Assembly (NCBI RefSeq): GCF_902806685.2
Contig: NC_048541.1
Span: forward strand, 6,755,465-6,819,464
Direction: 5' to 3'
DNA from: Maniola hyperantus
Taxonomy: Eukaryota > Arthropoda > Insecta > Lepidoptera > Nymphalidae
Length of the DNA stretch: 64,000 nucleotides
A program made the position numbers and the translations under genes. The notes beneath the pieces are model-generated. The model was not told the origin of the DNA, made no database searches, and saw nothing but the letters and a program-made list of their open reading frames with translations. Each line of letters opens with the position of its first letter. The first letter of the stretch is position 1. This document shows positions 36,074 to 46,148 of this stretch, in pieces.

Positions 36074-36240
36074 TAGGTATAGTACGTGACAAGTTGAGAT
36101 GGCAGTCGGGGACAGAACGCACTGCACACCAGTTCAGCTCCCGTGCTAACCCGGTGCGGGCGAGTGCGGGAGACGTGTGGGTGTAGGGGCATCCCCCTGC
36201 CTCATACCCAATTCTCGACCTGTTGCGGACTATAGGTGTA
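36074..36240. mobile_element. GC-rich MITE family F, copy 4
   Basis: It starts GGTATAGTACGTGACAAGTT and ends TCTCGACCTGTTGCGGACTA. It lies within 50 bases of the exon 8 donor, the closest of the family to a coding exon. Confidence 0.7.
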
Positions 36241-36718
36241 GGTAGTCTAAAATAAATGATTTTTTTATAAGGTCGACTAATTTGTGTGTAGTTATTCCGT
36301 CGAAATCGGTATTTTTTTGAATTTCAGGAATTTTGAAATATTTTCAATTGTCCGAATAACTTAAACTTTTGCAGACACGTTTGGATGATAATCTTCCTAA
36401 CGTCACTGACGAAGGAGGTTGACATTGGAACCCTCTGATCCCATATGGGCAGTTTGGATTAGGTATTTGCTTTATTTTCAGGAGTGGGTACTTTTCAGAA
36501 AAAACAATGACAGGAACTTCCTAATTGTATATTATAATAATCTTTGAACTCATAGAATATTTTAATTTCACGAGTAACTTTCAATTATTTTTTTAGTACA
36601 AAAAAGCGTTTACTCAAAAATTGGTTTTTCTTTAAATTACAATATAGATTTAAATATAGTATTCTTTAAAAACTTATTATTTTTATACCTGGAGATCTTT
36701 AACATGTTTGTTTTTCAG

Positions 36719-36974
36719 GTGATCACAATATTTTCGGCGTCAAACTATTACGAACTGGGTTCTAATAAAGGAGCGTACCTGAAACTATGCGGGAACTCCT
36801 TGGACCGTCAGTTCGTTCAGTACACTGCAGCCGTGTCCCGCACGCGTCGCCTCACGTTCCGCCAGAGAGTGGGACTGGTCGAGTCGTCTGCGATGAGGGA
36901 GCTGCACAGCCAGATAATGTCAGCGCGTAGAACTCTAGAAGCCACTTTCCGAAGTATGGATGTGGATCAGAGCG
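36719..36974 (+). CDS. Phosphatase exon 9 in window: end of catalytic domain and first half of EF-hand 1
   Basis: This 256-nt exon lies between TTTTTCAG and GTATGT. It encodes VITIFSASNYYE, the last conserved PPP strand and loop, and then an Arg-rich linker. It ends inside the first EF-hand loop after DVDQSG, in phase 1. The next intron carries the gypsy element. Confidence 0.97.
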
Positions 36975-37181
36975 GTATGTATTACTTGAATATATTTTAC
37001 TAACTACTGTGTGGTTGTATCGTGATATACGTGGCTGGGGTCAACGGGTCGCGTAGCCTGAAAAATACCTAAGGCGGTGTGCCCTTTCGACGGCACTCAC
37101 TCGCTATTGTCTCTCATAAGAGAGAGGAAGTAGGTATGTGCTATTAAATATGTGCGTAACGCGTATGACACTAATAAGTAA

Positions 37182-37404
37182 GAAACGACTTCGTCCGCGT
37201 GGATTTACATTTTTAAAAATCCCGTGGGAACTCTTTAATTTTCCAGGAGCAAAAGTAGCCTATGTCCTTCCCCGGGATGCAAGCTATCTCTATACCAAAT
37301 TTCATAAAAGTCGGTCAAAAGGATAGGCCGTGAAAAGCTAGCAGACAGACAGACAGACAGACGGACAGACAGACACACTTTCGCATTTATAATATTAGTA
37401 TGGA
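37182..37404 (-). mobile_element. Helitron-like repeat family B, minus strand
   Basis: It runs from the GACTTCGTCCGCGTGG region through CCTATGTCCTTCCCCGGGAT and a CAGACAGACAGACAGAC run to CTTTCGCATTTATAATATTA and GTATGGA. Orientation is opposite to the copy at 22622. Confidence 0.6.
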
Positions 37405-38533
37405 TATGGATATGGATAGATTACTACTTTAAGCGGTGGTAGTAAGGCCCTTGTATAATATATTATGTAGGTATATCGTCTTTCAATACGTTGCGTCTAG
37501 GAATGTAGGGAAAACTATTATTGTACTCCGTTTTAACACCGTAATCAATGACAATCATACCCACCCGGTTACTCAAATTTGATTATGTTCTTCAATACGT
37601 ACCTATTACAAAAAGTTATGGATAGGTATGTCATGGTATCACTACTCAACCTCTACCACAGAATATCCTCTACTATTAATACGGCTAATTAACGAGGACT
37701 AGGTCACTTGCTATTACGTCTAAAAGGAAAGGAGCAATTAAAATGAGAATCGTACCTAGACGTGTAAAAGGCACTGAGTGCCATTTTATTTTATGCTCTT
37801 TCTCAGAATGAAAGAATATTGCAGAAATTACATTTTAACATTTTTAATTGCACTTCAAATAAAAGTTAAGCACAGCTAAAGTTGAGACGTAGAATTGTAA
37901 ACTTAATTAATAATCGTTATGAATTGCGAAAACAACTTACCTACCTACCAAGTTCAAGAGCCAAAACCATTAATATCTTTTATCTGTAGAAGGCGGTGGT
38001 TGTTAAAACAGAGTAGGTCTTAATCTTAGATAGGTATAAATTAAATGTACTAGGTACTTAATCCTAAATACACTGAATCAGCAATTTTGATGAAACAAGT
38101 ACTTATTTTGCTTTTCTGTAAGAATCTGCTCGTTAATCGAATGACGCTGCGATATTTTTAAATTCTAGGTTTTAATACACATAGGTTTAGGTTAAGTGAC
38201 ATGATAATGTTAATGAAATATTTATTTCATAATAATATAGGACAAGAAGGCTAAGCTTCTGTAACCAGAAGGCTAGCAAAAACGAAGACAAGTGATAATA
38301 CTGATGATTAATGATAGACCATAAGAAAAAACGCGAAAAAAAACTGACTGAAGCTAGAGGTCAATGAACGTTGCGTAAGTAGGCCACTCAGAGTCAATGC
38401 TGCGTCGTAGCTGGGGCATTTACCCCAGTTTAGCACGCTATACATTGAGGGTTTGAAAAATACTAAATCACTAAAACTACAAAATAAGGCAAATGGTTAT
38501 TGGTAGGTACTGGATTGTGTTTAGATAGTATAA
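37405..38533. other. Intron sequence without recognised features
   Basis: Only simple TAGGTA-type motifs are seen. No exon was recognised. Confidence 0.35.
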
Positions 38534-38700
38534 CAATGTGGCTAATTCCTTTGTACACAATCTCTAAACTAAACTAAAATATCACGTCTAAATCTATTGC
38601 TATCCCTTTCATAATGTTGCTTGCGGAAAAGGAAAGCACTAGATTTAGACCTGTTAATTTAGTTTAGTTTAGAGATTGTGTACTAGAGAATCGGCCCCAA
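38534..38700. mobile_element. Inverted-repeat MITE family G, copy 1
   Basis: The arms TGTACACAATCTCTAAACTA and its complement TAGTTTAGAGATTGTGTACT flank a core containing CTATCCCTTTCATAATGTTG. The copy at 44779-44948 has the same core in the opposite orientation. Confidence 0.65.
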
Positions 38701-39094
38701 TAACGCTAAAATTTTGCTAGCGTTCTGGTAATAAAATTAATGTTGTTTATACAATGCTAAATCAGAAAACTTTTTCGGAATCATGTTATATTTATGTAAA
38801 CTGAACTTGGTTACGAAACGTATTAAGGTTAACCCTTGCTCCTTAGACCAAGGGCTAAAATTTACTAGATAAGTCTTCCGTGCCAATTTTCCGCCTGTTA
38901 ATATGTATGAGAAATATCAACGCGTGGGTGGAATGAGATACCTACAACCCCAAATTTCGATTAAGATATTAAGTAAATTCAAAGGTATTCAACTGCTTAC
39001 CCTACTTGAAATACCTACACATTTACATTGATATGCCTCAAGACAATCCTGAACAAATATTGATTTATTACACATCACCGAATTTCTCATAATG

Positions 39095-39099
39095 GATAC
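39095..39099. repeat. Target-site duplication, left (GATAC)
   Basis: GATAC directly precedes the left LTR and is repeated after the right LTR at 43546-43550. A 5-bp duplication fits Ty3/gypsy insertion. Confidence 0.85.
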
Positions 39100-39192
39100 T
39101 GTGACATATGTAAACCTCTTTTCTTAGTTTATAAAAAGAGAACAATGTCATTGTCATTAAATAACAAATAAATGATTCCTACATATTTTATA
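39100..39192 (+). repeat. Left LTR (93 bp)
   Basis: It runs from TGTGACATATGTAAACC to ACATATTTTATA and reads identically to the right LTR. It ends in TA rather than CA. It contains AATAACAAATAAATG with an AAATAA-type signal and TATAAAAAGAG, a possible TATA box. Confidence 0.9.
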
Positions 39193-39193
39193 G

Positions 39194-39208
39194 TGGCGAC
39201 TGGATGGA
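39194..39208 (+). other. Candidate primer-binding site
   Basis: TGGCGACTGGATGG starts one base after the LTR. The TGG start fits pairing with a tRNA CCA end, and TGGCGAC resembles the site used for tRNA-Arg in some insect gypsy elements (recalled). Confidence 0.6.
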
Positions 39209-42200
39209 AAATAAAGTGAAGATGGTTTCTCCCAGGAAATTAGGGGAATTCGATGTCGTGAGTGGGAACTGGGCATCATACTGCGAGCGGATGGAAATGT
39301 ATTTCATAGTGGGCGATGTGAAAGAGGCCTTAAGGGTACCTACTATGATATCGATGGTCGGGGACAGGGCGTACGAGCTGATGGTAAACCTCTGTAGCCC
39401 GGTTAGACCAGGTGATAAAACTTTTGCCGAGTTAGTGAAGATAGTGGGAGAACATTTACAACCAAAACCATCAATATTGGCTGAGCGTTTTCGATTTAGG
39501 CAGTATCGTCAGCAAGAATCAACTTCGGTCTCACAATATGTCGCAGAACTGAAGGAACTATCACGTTTTTGTGATTTTGGAAATAATCTCAGCGAAAATT
39601 TGCGAGATCAGTTAGTGTGCGGCTTACAGAGTGAAGTCATTCGTCAAAGACTCTTTGCCGAAGAGACTTTAGATTTTAATCGCGCAGTCAGGTTGGCTAC
39701 GACATTCGAAGCCGCGGAGAAAAACGCACTTGCAGTGGAAGTCGGAATAGGTATCAGCAGACCAAAATCGGAACCAGGGAAGACGGGAGAGACGCTACGA
39801 GAAGCAGCTGCGAGTGTCAGCGGAACTTCATCAAAATCATTACATCGTTTTCGAATTAGTGCATGCGATCGATGCGGGGATCAGCGGCATGGTAAAGATG
39901 ACTGTCCTTATAAGTTTTTTGAGTGCAGCCGATGCCGACGGATCGGGCATTTGCGACGACGATGTCCTGATGACCCAGGAGTAGGATCTGTAGGGCAAAA
40001 TGCTGCCAGGGGCTATAACCGATCGCGGCGCGGCGGTCGCAGCTACGGAATGCGTTGGGGAGCAGGAGCACAGCGTAGAAATCAGGGTGCGGGCATTGCA
40101 TCGAGGGGCCCGAACACGGCGGGCACGAACCACTGGCGGGACGAAGACCCGGCTTGGATGGAGTCGGTCGGTTCGGACGACGTCAACGAAGAAGAAACTG
40201 TTTATCAGATGTCGCTAAGGGACTATAGGCCGGTTAGCATAATAGTATTACTAGACGAGAAGCCTTTGGTTATGGAAATTGATACTGGTTCTGCATTGTC
40301 ATGTATAAGCAAGCAGACGTATATTGAAAGGTACAAATACCTACCGTTAAGATCGTGTCGGTTAACGTTAACTTTTTATGATGGCACAAAAATTAAACCT
40401 CTAGGGTATATCTCAATTAAAGTGAGGTATAAAGATCGCATGAAGGTTTTAGATTTATATGTCATCGATAATGGGACGACGTCATTATTAGGGCGTCAAT
40501 GGTTAGCGGAATTAAACATTGACGTGCCTAAGTGCAAAATTAATAATTTGCGAGTACAGGAGTTTGTTAAGAATAGATACGTGGAGGAAATATTTTCCAG
40601 GTTTAGTGAGTTAATCGACGGCGGGCTCGGGCGCTACACGGGCGGGCGCGCCACGCTGCACGTGCGGGAGGGCGCCGTGCCCGTGTTCTGTCGTGCGCGC
40701 CCCCTCGCCTATGCGCTTCGGGAGCGCGTGGACGCCGAGCTGGACGCGATGCTGCGCGCCGGTGTCATCGAACCGGTTGACACGTCGGACTGGGCCACCC
40801 CGCTTGTAATTGTGAACAAACCTAACGGTGCCATTAGGGTATGTGCCGATTATAAGGCTACGTTGAATCGTTTTTTATCGGTTGATAAATATCCAGTTCC
40901 TAAAATAGAAGATCTACTGGCCAATTTGAACGGTTGTCAGTATTTCAGTAAAATCGATCTTTCACAAGCGTATAACCAGATCGAGTTAGATAATAAGTCA
41001 AAAGAATTTACGGTGATAAATACTCACCGGGGTCTGTTCCGTTACAATAGATTAGTGTTTGGGTTAGCTTCAAGTCCGGGCATATTTCAAAGGATAATGA
41101 TAAATTTGTTTAAAGATATTCCGAATGTGGTAACTTTCTTAGATGACATATTAATCGCAAACTCTTCACTTGATGAGCATAAGGATACATTAAAGAGAGT
41201 ACTTACTAGGCTGAAGGATTGCGGTTTTAAAATTAAAAAAGAAAAATGTGCATTTTTCGAAAGTCAAATAACCTATTTAGGGTATGTAATAGAGGATAGA
41301 GGTATTCGAGTTGACCCAGATAAAGTCAAGCCTATTTTAAATTTAACGGAGCCAAAAGATATTTCCGAATTAAGATCATTTTTAGGGATGGTCAATTTTT
41401 ACGGTCGTTTTGTCAGGAATTTAAGTAGTAATTTATCACCATTATATAATTTACTAAAGAAAAATCATAGTTGGTATTGGGGGATAGAAGAAAGGAATTC
41501 ATTCAATAAGGTTAAAAGATTACTGGCGAGCTCTGCGGTTTTAGCGCATTACGATGTAAATAAGCCGGTTATATTGACATGTGATGCGAGTGCGCTTGGG
41601 ATAGGCGCGGTGTTAGCGCAGCGAGGCGCAGACATCGGCGGGGGCGAGCGACCGGTCGCTTATGCCTCCCGATCGCTGTCGGCAGCGGAAATAAATTATA
41701 GTCAGATTCAAAAGGAGGCTCTTGCAATTATTTTTGCCGTTAAAAAGTTTCACCAATACCTGTATGGGCGCCGATTTATATTACGAACGGACCACAAGCC
41801 TTTAGTGAGCATTTTTGGGGCTGAGTCAGGTATTCCAAACATGACAGCTAGCAGGCTTCAGAGATGGGCGTTAATTTTGTCGGCATATGATTTTTCAATT
41901 GAATATGTAAGTACTGATAAAAATACAGCTGATTGTTTGTCAAGGATGATACAAGCTCATAGAGAAAATAGTGAATCTCAAATGAGCGAATGTCCCGAGC
42001 AAACGTATTTACATTTTGCTTCAGAAGCTTTATTACTTGATTATAAAGAATTAAAAAAATTTACTTGCCGAGATCCCATCATGGGACGAGTATTAAGTTA
42101 CATTAGGGACGGTTGGCCCACGGAGGTAGAAATAAAAGAATTACGGCCATTTTTCAATCGTAGGAAGGAGTTATATAGCGAACTAGGATGTCTCATGTGG

Positions 42201-43418
42201 GGTCATAGGGTCATAATACCCGTTGAGTGCCGAGATAAAGTGTTGAAGGAACTTCATGACTCGCACATGGGGATAGTTAAAACTAAGGCATTAGCGAGGA
42301 GCTACGTATGGTTTCCGGGAATAGATGAAGCGTTGGAGGCGATGTGCCGCGCGTGCGAGGTTTGCGCCGCAGTGGCCGACGCGCCGCCGGCGCACGCACC
42401 GCACATGTGGCCGTGGCCGAGTCGCCCGTGGACAAGACTGCATATCGATTGCTTGGGACCTATAGCGGGGGTTACTTATATGGTGGTAGTCGATTCTAGT
42501 TCCAAATGGATTGAGGTGGTAAAGATGGGTTCCATCACAGCGAAAACTGTAATTAATAAATTAAGAGATATTTTTGCTAGATTTGGTCTTCCAAAGCAGT
42601 TAGTTAGTGATAATTTTGCTTCGTTTCAAAGCGTGGAGTTTGGAACTTTTCTAAGTCAGAACGGGATTGAACAAATTTTTTCAGCGCCGTATCATCCTTC
42701 GTCTAATGGTGCTGCGGAAAATGCGGTTAAGATTTGTAAAAGAGTAATAAAGAAAGCTCTTATACAGGGGGTAGACGTAGACACAGCGTTATGTCGTTTT
42801 CTATTATTATACCGGAATACCGAGCATAGCACGACAGGAGAAAGCCCAGCCAAACTGTTACAAGGCAGGTCATTACGCACGCGTTTGGATAAGCTAAAGC
42901 CGGAACGGGAGGATATAGTTCGATCTGCCCAGGCACGTCAAGAGTTTGCGGCGGGAGGAGTTGAGAGATCGTTCGAGGTCGGAAGTAGGGTGTGGTACCG
43001 AAACTACGGAACAGGCAATAAATGGTTAAACGGGGATGTCATAGGAAGAAGCGGGAGTACAAATTATAAGCTGCGTACTGGAGATGGAACTGAGATATTT
43101 AGACATGTCGATCAGATAAAAAAATGTTCGGAAATTAATTCAAATATCGGTAATTCAATTAACATTGAAACTGGTGATAGACCATCAGCAGCGGGACGGT
43201 CCAGGGGCGCGATGGTGGCAGTGGCGTTGAGCTCGGTACCCGAGGAAGGGCCGCAGGAGAGCGGCGGGGAGACGAGCTCCTGGTCGCCCGGTCGCGCGGC
43301 GCCTGAGCCCAGCACTAGCCAGCAGCCCGAGTTAGCTGTGGTGGACAGGGCGCCTCGCGAGTCTGTTCGTAAACGAGGGCCGCCAAGACGTTTTGGCATC
43401 GATGATTTATATAGTTAA
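39204..43418 (+). CDS. Gag-pol polyprotein of the mag-like retrotransposon
   Basis: One frame of 1404 codons. Gag comes first, with two CCHC zinc knuckles (CX2CX4HX4C) from about residue 220. The aspartic protease has DTG at about 360. Reverse transcriptase follows with FSKIDLSQAYNQIEL and the FLDD catalytic motif at 645-648. RNase H has TCDAS at about 794 and TDHKPL. Integrase has the HHCC zinc site (HDSHMG...CRACEVC) and the D-D-E triad at about 1082, 1136 and 1172, with the usual 35-residue spacing between the last two. The tail is Pro/Ser/Arg-rich. No stop or frameshift separates gag and pol. No envelope gene is present. All catalytic residues I can check are intact, so the copy may be competent. 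Confidence 0.95.
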   Translation: MENKVKMVSPRKLGEFDVVSGNWASYCERMEMYFIVGDVKEALRVPTMISMVGDRAYELMVNLCSPVRPGDKTFAELVKIVGEHLQPKPSILAERFRFRQYRQQESTSVSQYVAELKELSRFCDFGNNLSENLRDQLVCGLQSEVIRQRLFAEETLDFNRAVRLATTFEAAEKNALAVEVGIGISRPKSEPGKTGETLREAAASVSGTSSKSLHRFRISACDRCGDQRHGKDDCPYKFFECSRCRRIGHLRRRCPDDPGVGSVGQNAARGYNRSRRGGRSYGMRWGAGAQRRNQGAGIASRGPNTAGTNHWRDEDPAWMESVGSDDVNEEETVYQMSLRDYRPVSIIVLLDEKPLVMEIDTGSALSCISKQTYIERYKYLPLRSCRLTLTFYDGTKIKPLGYISIKVRYKDRMKVLDLYVIDNGTTSLLGRQWLAELNIDVPKCKINNLRVQEFVKNRYVEEIFSRFSELIDGGLGRYTGGRATLHVREGAVPVFCRARPLAYALRERVDAELDAMLRAGVIEPVDTSDWATPLVIVNKPNGAIRVCADYKATLNRFLSVDKYPVPKIEDLLANLNGCQYFSKIDLSQAYNQIELDNKSKEFTVINTHRGLFRYNRLVFGLASSPGIFQRIMINLFKDIPNVVTFLDDILIANSSLDEHKDTLKRVLTRLKDCGFKIKKEKCAFFESQITYLGYVIEDRGIRVDPDKVKPILNLTEPKDISELRSFLGMVNFYGRFVRNLSSNLSPLYNLLKKNHSWYWGIEERNSFNKVKRLLASSAVLAHYDVNKPVILTCDASALGIGAVLAQRGADIGGGERPVAYASRSLSAAEINYSQIQKEALAIIFAVKKFHQYLYGRRFILRTDHKPLVSIFGAESGIPNMTASRLQRWALILSAYDFSIEYVSTDKNTADCLSRMIQAHRENSESQMSECPEQTYLHFASEALLLDYKELKKFTCRDPIMGRVLSYIRDGWPTEVEIKELRPFFNRRKELYSELGCLMWGHRVIIPVECRDKVLKELHDSHMGIVKTKALARSYVWFPGIDEALEAMCRACEVCAAVADAPPAHAPHMWPWPSRPWTRLHIDCLGPIAGVTYMVVVDSSSKWIEVVKMGSITAKTVINKLRDIFARFGLPKQLVSDNFASFQSVEFGTFLSQNGIEQIFSAPYHPSSNGAAENAVKICKRVIKKALIQGVDVDTALCRFLLLYRNTEHSTTGESPAKLLQGRSLRTRLDKLKPEREDIVRSAQARQEFAAGGVERSFEVGSRVWYRNYGTGNKWLNGDVIGRSGSTNYKLRTGDGTEIFRHVDQIKKCSEINSNIGNSINIETGDRPSAAGRSRGAMVAVALSSVPEEGPQESGGETSSWSPGRAAPEPSTSQQPELAVVDRAPRESVRKRGPPRRFGIDDLYS

Positions 43419-43441
43419 GATAGTAAGGGAAGTTATTGTTT

Positions 43442-43452
43442 AAGAAGGGAGG
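43442..43452 (+). other. Polypurine tract
   Basis: AAGAAGGGAGG lies directly before the right LTR, at the place where plus-strand priming occurs in LTR elements. Confidence 0.8.
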
Positions 43453-43545
43453 TGTGACATATGTAAACCTCTTTTCTTAGTTTATAAAAAGAGAACAATG
43501 TCATTGTCATTAAATAACAAATAAATGATTCCTACATATTTTATA
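43453..43545 (+). repeat. Right LTR (93 bp)
   Basis: It reads the same as the left LTR over all 93 bp. It is followed by the second GATAC at 43546-43550. Confidence 0.9.
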
Positions 43546-43574
43546 GATACATGAATCCCTAAACTGAACAGGAG

Positions 43575-43660
43575 CGGTGAAAGTCGCTAAGACGTTAGCA
43601 TTCGGGAGGTCGGGGGTTCGATCCTGGGCAAGCGCCTCGGAGTTATGTGGTGCTAATTCG
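43575..43660 (+). mobile_element. Family E SINE head fragment
   Basis: GTCGCTAAGACGTTAGCATT and GGGGGTTCGATCCTGGGCA match the tRNA-like head of family E. The body is missing. Confidence 0.45.
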
Positions 43661-43677
43661 GTTGTACTTAGGGTGGG

Positions 43678-43810
43678 ATCTATAGCGCACTCTGACTTTG
43701 CTTAGACTTAAGACATAGTTAAAGCGAGACAGAGGTATATCTCTCATAAATCTGTCTTATTTTAACTCAAACTTAAGCCTAAGACAAATTCAAAGTGGGC
43801 TCTATAGATT
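43678..43810. mobile_element. Short inverted-repeat element
   Basis: The ends ATCTATAGCGCACTC (left) and GTGGGCTCTATAGAT (right) are inverted copies with mismatches, as are the inner ACTTAAGAC/CTTAAGCC-type motifs. Related sequence occurs at 3812-3935. Confidence 0.5.
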
Positions 43811-43859
43811 TCAGCCTTAAGTCTCTGAACTAAACGAACTTGACTGGTCTACGAACTTA

Positions 43860-44033
43860 AGCGGCAGAAAATAACGCACATCGGCCTTTAGAATGAGATA
43901 TCGACTTTGTAGAGCGATGTCTCTGTCACTCATACCTATGTCACATTTTGTCGGTCTCAACGACAGAGACAATGCTCTACAAAACCACTAAGTATCTTTT
44001 TCTAAAGGTCGATATACGTTATTTTCTGCCGCG
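43860..44033. mobile_element. Inverted-repeat MITE
   Basis: GCGGCAGAAAATAACG on the left is complementary to CGTTATTTTCTGCCGC on the right. A second pair (GCCTTTAGAA and TTCTAAAGG) lies just inside. There is no coding capacity. Confidence 0.65.
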
Positions 44034-44778
44034 TACCTACTGTAGGTAGGTATCTGGTTTCCTTTTCACTGTTCTCTGTGGACTCTGCTTCGCACTTATA
44101 AGTGGAATTTATGAAAATCGGTGGGTCCCACAAATTATGTGACACGTAGGTATTTCTTTACTTTTAACCGAAAGTCCACATTCATGCATATATCTTTAAA
44201 AATGATAAACTTTCAAATATATTTTCAAACCCTATTTAACCCCCTTTTGGGCTGGATTTTCCAAAAACCCTTTCTTAGTTTGGTATGACTAAGGCACTCA
44301 GCCTTAGGTTAGAATTGCATTGATAGATCAATCAGTTAGTAAAGACAAGTCTTTTGATATGGATCTAACAAAGGTTGTATCCTTACAATCGAATTAGCAC
44401 CAATTTGCTGCTAACTAATTAGCTACAAGATACTTCGCAGAATGTATACCAGCCTCGAAGTATTGTACTTACATAATTAATTTGTTAAATACATTTTATT
44501 TCAATTTTTTTATTAAAAATATAACAATTAGATATACATAATCTACCCAACGCGCCATGCAAAATTTATATCCTTCTAAAGACATATACGGAAGACATAG
44601 AGAAGTTATATGTAGGTACATGATATTAAAAAATCTGCCAAGTGCGATTTGGACTCGCACGCGAAGGGCCCACTACCTCTGTACGAGAAATAACACATTT
44701 TCATTTTTATTAATTTTCATTTTGGCCATTTTGGATTTTTTATTATTTTTTGTTATAGCGGCAATAGAAATAGGTACA

Positions 44779-44948
44779 CATTGGTGCCGATTCTCTTGTA
44801 CACAATCTCTAAACTAAACTAAATTACCAGGTCTAAAACTAGTGCTATCCTTTACCGCAAGCAACATTATGAAAGGGATAGCAATAGATTTAGACGTGTC
44901 ATTTTAGTTTAGTTTAGAAATTGTGTACAACGGAATTAGCCACAATAT
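44779..44948. mobile_element. Inverted-repeat MITE family G, copy 2 (nested)
   Basis: It carries the same arms as the copy at 38534 (TGTACACAATCTCTAAACTA and its complement). Its core reads ACATTATGAAAGGGATAGCA, the reverse orientation. It is inserted in a family-D repeat. Confidence 0.65.
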
Positions 44949-45061
44949 GTGATAATTTCAACTCTCTACCTATTACGGTTCACGAGATAGGCAGCCCGCT
45001 GACAGGTATAAGGACGGATCGACGGAGGGTTGTTATAGGGTCCCGTTGGCACCCTTTGGGT

Positions 45062-45430
45062 CATCATCATCATCATCATCATCAGCCTGTGGACGTCCAC
45101 TGTTGGACATAGGCCTTCCCTAAAGAGCGCCACCACACCCAGTCCTCAGCCTTCCTCATCCAGCCACTTCCGGCCAGCCTCTTTATATCGTCGGTCCATC
45201 GTGCTGGAGGGCGTCCCACACTACGCTTGCTAAAACCGCGGTCTCCACTCAAGGACTTTCCGGCTCCAACGGCCATCGCCTCTACGACAGGCATGACCTG
45301 CCCACTGCCACTTCAGCTTTGCTTATAGTTTGGGCTATGTCAGTGACCTTGGTTCTCCTCATTTCGGATCTTATCCCTCAGGGAAACTCCTAACATAGCC
45401 CTCTCCATAGCTCGCTGAGCGACTTTGAAT
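45062..45430 (-). mobile_element. RTE-like LINE 3' end, minus strand
   Basis: The minus-strand frame at 45082-45294 encodes VGRPPARWTDDIKRLAG and ends KAYVQQWTSTG, typical of the C-terminus of insect RTE-type endonuclease/reverse transcriptases. An ATC repeat (45062-45086) forms the 3' tail. CCTTTGGGT and CCTTCGGGT flank it as a likely target duplication. It is heavily 5'-truncated. Confidence 0.7.
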
Positions 45431-45515
45431 CCTTCGGGTATGGAACCCTAAAAAAGGGTTATTTGACTCATGTAATGAGTACCTATTGAGTAAATAATAA
45501 ACTAATTGTTGTCAG

Positions 45516-45664
45516 GTTTTATCTCAATCAGCGATTGGTGCAACGCTATGGAGGAGACGACACATCTCGGGCTGCCGTGGAGGATGCTCAAGGACAAGCT
45601 GGTCCGCACGGACCCCAGCACGCGCCTCGTGCGGTATATGGACACTTTCGACCTACCCGCTAAC
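45516..45664 (+). CDS. Phosphatase exon 10 in window: second half of EF-hand 1
   Basis: The acceptor is TTGTCAG and the donor GTAAGC. The exon completes the loop as FISISD. The twelfth loop residue is Asp rather than the usual Glu, so calcium affinity may differ. The rest (WCNAMEE, LGLPWRMLKDKL) is the linker between EF-hands known in this family. Confidence 0.95.
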
Positions 45665-45722
45665 GTAAGCTTTATTTTAAATCAACCTCAATGTACTACG
45701 GACTAGACGGATCATTTCAAAT

Positions 45723-46148
45723 AAAAAAACCGGCCAAGTGCGAGTCAGACTCGCGCACTGAGGGTTCCATACTACAATCGTATTTTATCGAAATTTTGCA
45801 CGATAAATCAAAAATGATTATGCTCAAAAATAAATAAAAATCTGTTTTAGAATGTACAAGTAAAGCCCTTTCATATGATACCCCATTTGGTATACTAATC
45901 TTACTTTGAAAGTTGAAAATAGCAATATTTGTTCATCACCACATTTTAATTTTTTTCTTGTGATGTGACCACAAATTCACGGTTTTCAGTTTTTTTCCTA
46001 ATGTCTGATATAAGACCTACCTATCTGCCAAATTTCTTGATTCTAGGTCAACGGGAAGTACCCTGTAGGACCGACAGACAGACAGACAGACAACAAAGTG
46101 ATCCTATAAGGGTTCCGTTTATCCTTTTGAGGTACGGAACCCTAAAAA
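45723..46148 (+). repeat. Interspersed repeat family C, good copy
   Basis: It runs from ACCGGCCAAGTGCGAGTCAG through AATAAATAAAAATCTGTTTT and CAGACAGACAGACAG to GAGGTACGGAACCCTAAAAA. Both ends carry the GGGTTCC/GGAACCC motif inverted. It begins only about 60 bases after exon 10. Confidence 0.7.

Larger units (their letters stand above)
39100..43545 (+). mobile_element. Complete mag-like Ty3/gypsy LTR retrotransposon
   Basis: The element is 4446 bp, with two 93-bp LTRs that read as identical, a 5-bp target duplication, a primer-binding site, a polypurine tract and one intact gag-pol frame. The very short LTRs and the gag-pol layout resemble the silkworm mag element. Identical LTRs and an unbroken ORF indicate a young insertion. 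It lies in the intron between exons 9 and 10 of the phosphatase gene, in the same orientation. Mag assignment rests on recall of its short LTRs and was not tested by phylogeny. Confidence 0.92.
44626..45456 (+). repeat. Interspersed repeat family D with two nested insertions
   Basis: The repeat starts near TCTGCCAAGTGCGATTTGG, contains TTGTTATAGCGGCAATAGAA, and ends GGAACCCTAAAAAAGGG. It is interrupted by MITE G at 44779-44948 and an RTE-like LINE at 45062-45430. Removing both restores a layout like the copies at 46144 and 52303. Confidence 0.6.

Noticed and set aside
39840..43399. Open frames on the minus strand and in other + frames inside the gypsy element
   Set aside because: They are shadows of the long gag-pol frame, which has the conserved motifs.
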